64,000 bases of DNA from JBBQDZ01 sp038237515 (GTDB lineage Bacteria > Actinomycetota > Thermoleophilia > Gaiellales > Gaiellaceae), in the NCBI GenBank assembly GCA_038237515.1, contig JBBRYP010000001.1, forward strand, positions 80,615 through 144,614, given 5' to 3'. The position numbers were made by a program, and so were the translations under genes. Each line of letters opens with the position of its first letter. Positions within the stretch are counted from its first letter, which is position 1. Positions 58,476-64,000 of this stretch are shown in pieces. The notes below the pieces were generated by a model that did not search any database, was not told the DNA's origin, and saw only the letters and a list, made by a program, of their open reading frames with translations.

Positions 58476-60353
58476 ATGAGGGATTTCTTCGGCCCGGGAG
58501 GCTTGCTGGCACGATCCGCGCGGGATTTCGAGGCGCGCCCCGAGCAGGCCGAGCTCGCCGCAGCGGTCGCCGAGGCTCTCGCGGAGGGCCGGCACCTCGT
58601 CGCCGAGGCCGGCACGGGGACGGGCAAGAGCCTTGCCTACCTCGTCCCGGCTCTAGAGTCGGGCGGCCGCGTCGTCGTCGCGACGGCCACGAAGGCGCTC
58701 CAGGAGCAGCTGCTCGGAAGCGACATCCCGAAGGCGGCGGCCGCTCTCGGGCGCGACCTCCGCGTCGCCGTCCTGAAGGGCCGCCAGAACTACGTTTGCC
58801 GTCGCGGCGCGCACGGGTTCGAGCTCCTCGGCGCCTCGCTCTTCGAACATGCCTCGGATGCTCGCGCCTACGAGCAGATGCGCCCCTGGCTCGACTCGAC
58901 CGAAACCGGCGACCGTGCCGAGCTCGACTTCGAGCCGCCGGACGCGGTCTGGACGGAGCTCGCCGTGGGCTCGGATCGCTGCCAGGGTCGCCGGTGCCCC
59001 TTCGTTGCGACCTGCTTCAGCGAGGCAGCGCGTGCACGGGCCGCGGCCGCCGATCTCGTGATCGCGAACCACGCGCTCTACTTCGCCGACCTCGGCCTGC
59101 GCGAGCGCGCTGACGGGACGGGCGTGCTGCCCGAGCACGATGCGGTTATCTTCGACGAGGCGCATCGGCTCGAGGATGCCGCAGCGTCCTGGCTCGGCGG
59201 GCGGGTGAGCGCCTATCGCCTGGAGCGCCTAGCGAGGGACGTCGATCGGGCCTGCCGCGAGCGCGGCGTTCCCGCCCCGGCGCGGGGACTCGACCGCCTG
59301 GAGGTCGCCGCCCGGACCTTCGTCGCGTCCGTCGCGCCGAGCGTCGGCCGTCGTCGCGTGCGCGAACCGCCCCTCGATCTCGGAGCCGCGCTCGAGAGCT
59401 CGCTGGCGCAGCTCGCGGAGGCGCTGCGTGGAAGGGGCGAGGAGCTCGACCAGCTCGCGCGCCGCGCGCTCGAGATCGGCGGCGAGGTTCGCGCCGTGCT
59501 CGACCCGAACGTGGATCGCGTCGTCTGGGCGGAGCCCGGGTTCGTCGCCTGGGCGCCCGTGGAGGTTGCGGGGCCGCTGCGGGAGCTGCTCTGGGAGGCG
59601 GGGCCGACCGCGGTTCTCGTCTCGGCGACGACGACAACAGGCGAGGACTCCTCCTTCCTGCGCCGCCGGGTCGGGTTGGAGGAGGCGGCCGAGCTGCGCC
59701 TCGACTCGCCGTTTCACTATCGCGACCAGGTGCTGCTCTACCTGCCGCCGCGCCTGCCGGACCCGCGCGCACCGGACGCTCTCGACGCGGCGGCCGAGGA
59801 GATCGTGGCGCTGTGCCGCATCTCCGGCGGAAGGGCGCTCGTCCTCACGACCTCCCACCGTGCGCTGGCCGGCCTCGCAGATCGAATCCGGGGGAGGTTG
59901 CCGCACGACGTACTCGCGCAGGGGGAGGCGCCGCGAGAGCGCCTGCTCGAGCGTTTTCGCGCGGAGGTGGACTCCGTGCTCGTCGCGACCGCGACCTTCT
60001 GGCAGGGGATCGACGTCCGCGGCGAGGCTCTGTCACTGCTCGTGATCGAGAAGCTTCCCTTTCCCTCTCCGGGGGATCCGATCACCGAGGCTCGCTGCGA
60101 GCGGATCGTCGCGGAGGGCGGCGACGCCTTTCGGGACTACCTCCTGCCTGCGGCCGTGCTCCAGCTCCGCCAGGGGTTCGGCCGTCTCATCCGGTCGCAC
60201 TACGACCGCGGGGTCGTCGCGATCCTCGATCCGCGCGTCCGGACGCGCGGCTACGGGCGCGCCTTCCTGGAGGCGCTGCCCTCCTGTCCGGTGACGACGC
60301 ACCGTTCTGCGGTGGCCGAATTCTTCGCCGCCGAGGCGCTTCTGAGCGCTTGA
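58476..60353 (+). CDS. DinG/XPD-like Fe-S DNA helicase
   Basis: A superfamily 2 helicase of the DinG/YoaA/XPD group that unwinds forked and R-loop structures. The 625-aa protein has the Q-motif RPEQAELAAAVAEAL, Walker A VAEAGTGTGKSLAYLVPAL (about 45), and ATATKALQEQL. Fe-S Cys are in NYVCRRG and DRCQGRRCPFVATCF. DEAH box FDEAHRLEDAAASWL, VLVSATTTTGEDSSFLRRR, and motifs V-VI (VATATFWQGIDVRGEALSLL, LRQGFGRLIRSHYDRGVVAI) follow. The length is slightly under E. coli DinG. Confidence 0.92.
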   Translation: MRDFFGPGGLLARSARDFEARPEQAELAAAVAEALAEGRHLVAEAGTGTGKSLAYLVPALESGGRVVVATATKALQEQLLGSDIPKAAAALGRDLRVAVLKGRQNYVCRRGAHGFELLGASLFEHASDARAYEQMRPWLDSTETGDRAELDFEPPDAVWTELAVGSDRCQGRRCPFVATCFSEAARARAAAADLVIANHALYFADLGLRERADGTGVLPEHDAVIFDEAHRLEDAAASWLGGRVSAYRLERLARDVDRACRERGVPAPARGLDRLEVAARTFVASVAPSVGRRRVREPPLDLGAALESSLAQLAEALRGRGEELDQLARRALEIGGEVRAVLDPNVDRVVWAEPGFVAWAPVEVAGPLRELLWEAGPTAVLVSATTTTGEDSSFLRRRVGLEEAAELRLDSPFHYRDQVLLYLPPRLPDPRAPDALDAAAEEIVALCRISGGRALVLTTSHRALAGLADRIRGRLPHDVLAQGEAPRERLLERFRAEVDSVLVATATFWQGIDVRGEALSLLVIEKLPFPSPGDPITEARCERIVAEGGDAFRDYLLPAAVLQLRQGFGRLIRSHYDRGVVAILDPRVRTRGYGRAFLEALPSCPVTTHRSAVAEFFAAEALLSA

Positions 60354-60359
60354 TACCCT
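60354..60359 (+). promoter_or_regulatory. -10 box of the DUF3105 gene
   Basis: TACCCT starts right after the dinG-like stop and ends 7 nt before ATG 60367. Confidence 0.5.
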
Positions 60360-60366
60360 CGCCGAA

Positions 60367-61080
60367 ATGGCGAAGAAGTCCCGCACGCCGCCGCCGCCAC
60401 GCCGCGTGCAGGCACCGAAGACGCGAACCGAGGCACGAGCGTCGCGCAGCCCCGACGATCGTCGCAAGCTCCTCGTGCTCGGCGCCGTCTCGGCGTCCGG
60501 AGTAGTGATTCTGGCTGTCGTCATCGGCCTGCTCGCGCTTCGTGGTGGCGGAGGCGGGGCGGGCGCCGCGAAGTCCGCGCTCGCCAAGGCTGGCTGTACC
60601 TATCACGAGTACCCCGCGACCTCGCAGAGGCACGTCACGAGCCTCACCGCCAAGGTGAAGTACACCTCCTTCCCGCCGACGAGCGGCCCCCACTACTTGC
60701 AGCCGGCGCTCTGGGGCATCTACACCTCGCCGCTCGTCCAGATCCAGTCCGTCCACAACCTCGAGCACGGAGGGATCGTCCTCCAGTACGGCCCGAAGGT
60801 CCCGCGCAGCGACGTCGACGCGATCAGCGCCTTCTACTCCGACAGCCCGAACGGCATGCTCGTCGCGCCGCTGCCGGCGCTCGGCTCGAGGATCTCGCTC
60901 GCCGCCTGGACAGCGGACCCGGCCAAGCTCGCCTCGCGCGACGCACCGGGCTACCACGGCACGGGCCACCTGGCCCTCTGCACCCGCTTCGACGAGAGGG
61001 CGTTCAAGGTCTTCCGCTCCGCCTTCCGCGCCAAGGGCCCCGAGCGCTATCCCCTCAGCGCGCTGCAGCCCGGCTCGTAG
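60367..61080 (+). CDS. DUF3105 family membrane-anchored protein
   Basis: A 237-aa protein: basic N-terminus, one membrane helix (LLVLGAVSASGVVILAVVIG, about 35-58), then an extracytoplasmic DUF3105 domain. The family motifs are present: FPPTSGPHYLQPALWGIYTS, VHNLEHGGIVLQYGP and HLALCTRFDERAFKVFRSAF. Function is unknown; the His/Cys pattern suggests metal binding. The start ATG follows a TACCCT box. Confidence 0.85.
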   Translation: MAKKSRTPPPPRRVQAPKTRTEARASRSPDDRRKLLVLGAVSASGVVILAVVIGLLALRGGGGGAGAAKSALAKAGCTYHEYPATSQRHVTSLTAKVKYTSFPPTSGPHYLQPALWGIYTSPLVQIQSVHNLEHGGIVLQYGPKVPRSDVDAISAFYSDSPNGMLVAPLPALGSRISLAAWTADPAKLASRDAPGYHGTGHLALCTRFDERAFKVFRSAFRAKGPERYPLSALQPGS

Positions 61081-61097
61081 CGGGCGGACGGCGAGGC

Positions 61098-61103
61098 TAT
61101 CCT
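61098..61103 (+). promoter_or_regulatory. -10 box of tRNA-Leu
   Basis: TATCCT lies 9 nt before the 5' end of the tRNA. Confidence 0.5.
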
Positions 61104-61112
61104 CCGCGGCGG

Positions 61113-61203
61113 GCCGGGGTGGCGAAACTGGTCAGACGCGCCTGACTTAAAATCAGGTGTCCCCGCGTGGGGCATGAGGGTTCGAATCCCTCCCCCGGCA
61201 CCA
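61113..61203 (+). tRNA. tRNA-Leu (anticodon UAA)
   Basis: Acceptor arm GCCGGGG 61113-61119 pairs with CCCCGGC 61193-61199, A 61200 is the discriminator and CCA (61201-61203) is encoded. The anticodon stem CCTGA/TCAGG (61141-61145 with 61153-61157) encloses the loop CTTAAAA with anticodon TAA. A long variable arm (GTCCCCGCGTGGGGC) is class II, as expected for Leu, and the T arm GGGTTCGAATCCC is perfect. It marks the change from packed core genes to the accessory tract to its right. Confidence 0.97.
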
Positions 61204-61579
61204 AATTGAGCCCCCGAGCCCCGCACGGCACTCTGGCCCGCCCCGCACGGCCGGATGGACGACTGGAGCGTTTCCGCCGCGCCCCGAGCCGCTGCCAGCG
61301 GCCAGGCGTCCAACCTCGCGAAGTCCGTGACCTTGACGTAGGCCCGCTTCTTCATGGATGACGGGACGTGACCCCGTTGCTTGACTTCTTGCAACGGCGG
61401 GTGGAGCATGAGCCGGGCCCAAATGCCCGCACGCTAGGCAGGGCCTTGACGACCCGGTCCGAATGGGCCCGCGAGTGATCGAGGAGGAATGGTTGGTGCG
61501 TCCAGTTCTTCGCCCCAGGTTCCGGACAGGATCTCAGAGTGATCGGAGCCCTACCGCCCCAACGAGCCGAGATGCGCGA
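61204..61579. other. Intergenic region after tRNA-Leu
   Basis: No supported gene. It contains a 7-bp hairpin CCGTTGC/GCAACGG (61374-61380 with 61391-61397). A minus-strand open frame reads MKKRAYVKVTDFARLDAW but continues through the tRNA and looks spurious. Base use becomes less GC-rich toward the propeller gene. Confidence 0.5.
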
Positions 61580-63256
61580 GTGACGCGTCACGCCCTCGCT
61601 TTTGCGCTCGCCGCGGTCCTTCCCCTGCTCCTCCTTGGTGCAGCTCCCGCGAGTGCGACCCCCCCAGGCCTGAACGGGCCGATCGTGTTTGTGAGCGACG
61701 ACGACGGCGACCAGGAGATCTTCCTGATCAAGGGGAGCGGCAGGACACAGACCAACGTCCAGCTCACGGATAACACGGGAATCGATACGGACCCTGCGTG
61801 GTCGCCGACGCTGACGTCAATCGCCTTTGCAAGCAACTTTCCCTCCAGGGGAAACCCCGAGGGCGATTTCGAGATCTTCACGATCAAGCCGGGCGGCGGT
61901 GGTCTCAAACAGCTCACGCACAACTCCAGTGACGATCGGGCACCCACCTGGTCGCCAGACGGGGAGACGCTCGCGTTCAGCAGCAACCGGGACGGCGACG
62001 AGGAAATCTTCTTCATGGGCAAGGATGGGTCGGAGCAGGAGCAACTCACCGATAACTCGACCAGCGACGGCGAGCCGAGCTGGTCACCGGACGGGAAGAG
62101 GATCGCCTTCACCAGCAACCGCGACGGCGACCGCGAGATTTTTGTCATGCAACCCGACGGAACGGGCGAGACCGCATTGACCTTTAATGCGAGCGAAGAC
62201 TTCGAACCCAGCTGGTCGCCCGACGGGAAGAGGATCGCCTTCACCAGCAACCGCGACGGCGACGACGACATCTTCGCGCTCGAGCTGGGAGGCAGACGCG
62301 GGACGACCCAGCTCACCGAGACTGCGGCTGAGGATCGAGAGCCGAGCTGGTCGCCTGATGGACGGAAGATCGCATTTTCGAGCGACCGCCTCGGCGCTTT
62401 TCGCATCTTTGTATTGGATGCCGTCGGCCCGGCTCACGATCAGACGCAGCTTGTGAACACGCTGCAGACCCTTCGCCAGCCGGACTGGGGACGTTTATTG
62501 AACATCACGTTCGGGCCGCAGGCCGCCCGGAATGTGATCGTAGTCAGACACGGGAACTTTATGATTGTCGAGTTCGACCAGCGCTATAGCGCGGACAAGC
62601 CGAGAGTCGAGCTGTGGCGAAACGGGGTGGTCAGATTCCAGTTTGGGCTTGGCCCGCCCGCGCAGCACTGGAAGATCCAAATCAACTACCTGAAGCCGGA
62701 GACGAAGTACAACCTCAGGATTGTCATGAACGATCCGAACGGCGAAAAACAGACGTATAAGCATAAAGAGCCGGTCAGAACACTCGCGCGAGAGGTGACG
62801 ATTACTGCGCGGTGGGTCAAGGTCCACGACGACTCAGATGAATTGAGCTGTGGAGAGTTTGAGTTTGATTTCACTATTCTCGGAAATAGTTTCGGGCACT
62901 ACGTGCGACTTCCACCGGGACTTGACTTCCACGACATCTGCGACAACGAGGCGTGGGATCCGAAGAATGTCAGCGAGTCGTTCGAGCACGTCAAAGGGGA
63001 TACAATCACCGTCGAGGTCATCGGCGTGGACAACGACCAGGGCTTGCTCGACATCCCGTTATCGTGCCAAAAGTACGGCGGGTGCAAGAGCCTCGGCAAC
63101 TGGGCCGAGAACTCCAGGAACCTTAGCGTGGCGCCGGAAGATTTCACGGTGGCCGGCGAGGAGTTCAAACACTTCACCGACATCTACGCCAAGCACGCTG
63201 ACGGTCCATCGTTCACTTTTCACTTCGCCTACTCCGTTTCGTACGTTACTCCGTGA
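61580..63256 (+). CDS. Secreted TolB-like beta-propeller protein with novel C-terminal domain
   Basis: A 558-aa exported protein. Signal peptide RHALAFALAAVLPLLLLGAA followed by PASA. Residues about 35-300 hold six PD40/WD40-like propeller repeats of about 44 residues with the core PSWSPDGKRIAFTSNRDGD. The C-terminal 260 residues are different and not recognised: ITFGPQAARNVIVVRHGNFM, KIQINYLKPETKYNLRIVMN and FEFDFTILGNSFGHYVRLPP look like beta-sandwich or fibronectin-like folds, with Cys in DICDNE, SCQKYGGCKS. Codons in the C-terminal half are clearly more AT-rich than in the core genes, a sign of transfer. GTG 61580 is chosen because the signal peptide follows at once. Confidence 0.85.
   Translation: MTRHALAFALAAVLPLLLLGAAPASATPPGLNGPIVFVSDDDGDQEIFLIKGSGRTQTNVQLTDNTGIDTDPAWSPTLTSIAFASNFPSRGNPEGDFEIFTIKPGGGGLKQLTHNSSDDRAPTWSPDGETLAFSSNRDGDEEIFFMGKDGSEQEQLTDNSTSDGEPSWSPDGKRIAFTSNRDGDREIFVMQPDGTGETALTFNASEDFEPSWSPDGKRIAFTSNRDGDDDIFALELGGRRGTTQLTETAAEDREPSWSPDGRKIAFSSDRLGAFRIFVLDAVGPAHDQTQLVNTLQTLRQPDWGRLLNITFGPQAARNVIVVRHGNFMIVEFDQRYSADKPRVELWRNGVVRFQFGLGPPAQHWKIQINYLKPETKYNLRIVMNDPNGEKQTYKHKEPVRTLAREVTITARWVKVHDDSDELSCGEFEFDFTILGNSFGHYVRLPPGLDFHDICDNEAWDPKNVSESFEHVKGDTITVEVIGVDNDQGLLDIPLSCQKYGGCKSLGNWAENSRNLSVAPEDFTVAGEEFKHFTDIYAKHADGPSFTFHFAYSVSYVTP
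62078..62263 (+). repeat. Duplicated 54-bp segment in the propeller gene
   Basis: 62078-62131 and 62210-62263 are nearly identical at the DNA level and lie 132 bp (44 codons) apart, one propeller blade. This points to recent blade duplication or gene conversion. Confidence 0.8.
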
Positions 63257-63818
63257 ATCAAGTGAGCAGGCTAGGGCGCGCTGAGGATCGAGGAACCGCC
63301 TCACCTCGCCATGCTGCTGTCGAGTCGGCTCTTTTGCGACAGCCATGTCCGGTAACCATGTGATCTGCGCAGTCGCTCATGACGCGCTAGAGCATGTGGA
63401 GTCGCAAGGGCTTTTCCCGAGAGAACTGCACAAAAACGCTAGCCAAAATCATTCCTGAACACTGCCACCGGTACGCTAGTCAGTCGCGCGACCCGAAGAT
63501 CGCGGCAATTCCGTAGACGACGAGCGTTGCCTTTCGGTTCGCGCGTCTCGGTTAGAAAGAGGCACGCTCAAGAGCCCCGCCCGCCGAAGAATCGATCCGG
63601 GCTCCAGGTCGGCAAGCCCGCCTCCCGCCCCGACGGGTCGCGCAGGAAGAGCCGCGTTGGTTCGAGTCCCGCTAGTTCCATTTCTGTTGTGATTCCGACA
63701 ACGTGCTGTACCCTCGGGGGCAGCCCTTTCGCCCGAGCGAAGCAGCAGTTGGTCGGGCGAGAGGATGCTCGCCCAGGCGAGGACAGACCTGACCGGCCCC
63801 CGTTTGTCGGTCCAGCCG
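63257..63818. other. Gene-poor accessory stretch with a tRNA-like 3' fragment
   Basis: No convincing coding frame on either strand. 63658-63684 reads like the T arm and 3' end of a tRNA (GGTTCGAGTCCCGC followed by TAGTTCCA), without a 5' half nearby. Base composition is lower in GC than the core genes. The right end is next to an IS3-type element, so this is probably an integration-prone region. Confidence 0.45.
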
Positions 63819-64000
63819 CTATGAGAGTCGGGTTGTGTTCCTTTCGGGTTGTCCGTTCGGGCTAGCGGCGTAGGCGGCCGGGGTCTTCCAGCCGAGGCTG
63901 CCGTGGGGCCGCTTGTGGTTGTAGATGGTTCTCCAATCTTCAATCACGGTTTGCGCCTCGAGCAGGGAGTCGAACGCCTCGACGGAGAGCACCTCGTCGC
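63790..64000. mobile_element. End of an IS3-family insertion sequence
   Basis: TGACCGGCCCCCGTTTGTC from 63790 begins with TG and lies about 30 bp outside the transposase stop, where an IS3-type terminal inverted repeat would be. The other end is beyond the window, so the repeat cannot be confirmed. Confidence 0.5.
63819..64000 (-). CDS. IS3-family transposase, C-terminal part (partial)
   Basis: Sixty codons on the minus strand, entering from the right edge and ending at TAG 63819-63821. The reading DEVLSVEAFDSLLEAQTVIE, DWRTIYNHKRPHGSLGWKTP, AAYAAS is the end of a DDE integrase (OrfB) domain, including the NHxRPHGSLG(W/Y)xTPxxY motif of IS3-family enzymes. The catalytic Asp and Glu residues lie outside the window. 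The tail GQPERNTTRLS is short and Ser/Thr-rich. Confidence 0.88.
   Translation of the reverse strand, partial: DEVLSVEAFDSLLEAQTVIEDWRTIYNHKRPHGSLGWKTPAAYAASPNGQPERNTTRLS

Noticed and set aside
61047..61409. Minus-strand frame of 120 aa covering tRNA-Leu (GGGIRTLMPHAGTPDFKSG)
   Set aside because: It is the antisense reading of the tRNA, a well-known spurious translation; the tRNA fold is complete and explains the sequence.
62078..62263. Repeats in the propeller gene as a CRISPR-like array
   Set aside because: They are in-frame coding repeats of 132 bp spacing that match beta-propeller blades; no spacers or cas genes.

Overview
The window is a chromosomal segment of a GC-rich bacterium, almost certainly an actinomycetote. 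The gene order, a SepIVA-like septal coiled-coil gene, alpha1/alpha2/beta transhydrogenase subunits and many GTG starts fit a deep lineage such as Thermoleophilia (Gaiellales or Solirubrobacterales). The placement is inferred from gene content and order; no 16S or database search was possible.

Layout. 1-9550: end of a ZIP-type metal transporter, then priA-def-fmt-rsmB-rpe and a riboflavin block (ribD, a small unknown gene, ribE, ribBA, ribH), then rpmB. 9633-16243: a fatty-acid kinase-like pair (FakA-like and DegV/FakB-like) separated by a stand-alone response-regulator receiver, then recG, rsmD, coaD and a SepIVA-like gene. 16281-26239: phosphoesterase, EamA transporter, yceD, an ABC-F ATPase, rpmF, plsX, acpP, rnc, smc, ftsY. 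26441-27648: an Erm-type rRNA methyltransferase and a convergent dodecin-family gene. 27729-35739: ffh, rpsP, khpA, rimM, trmD, a J-domain-like/signal peptidase I fusion, rplS, rnhB, yraN, yifB, dprA. 35810-45304: metabolic and accessory genes: FAD amine oxidase, a minus-strand transhydrogenase/OCD operon, DedA, secreted phosphoesterase, a decayed DUF429 gene, an IDH-like dehydrogenase, topoisomerase IB and a zinc-ribbon protein. 45408-52953: an AddAB/AdnAB-like helicase-nuclease pair, a frameshifted GNAT gene, nth. 52908-61080: Zn-ribbon/PAS protein, CorA, TrxB, baeRF-like protein, RmuC, a Gly-rich protein, DinG-like helicase, DUF3105 protein. 61113-64000: tRNA-Leu(UAA) followed by an accessory tract with a secreted beta-propeller protein, a gene-poor stretch and the 3' end of an IS3-type transposase.

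How the genes work together. Most of the window is core translation, secretion, membrane-lipid and DNA-repair machinery in tightly packed operons joined by NTGA start/stop overlaps. Many operon-leading genes have a TANNNT box only 6-12 nt before the start codon and no Shine-Dalgarno sequence, which points to leaderless mRNAs. In several places the upstream gene's stop codon forms the first three bases of that box. Four genes appear to start at CTG, two of them at CTGA overlaps. Long-armed hairpins without T tracts sit at operon ends.

The least ordinary items are the J-domain-like/signal peptidase fusion, the fakA-receiver-fakB arrangement, the leaderless and stop-codon promoter architecture with CTG starts, a compact SMC, an RNase III lacking one metal-binding Asp, and an Erm-type methylase and an ABC-F protein placed among essential ribosome and secretion genes. 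I saw no CRISPR array, prophage or classical defence island.
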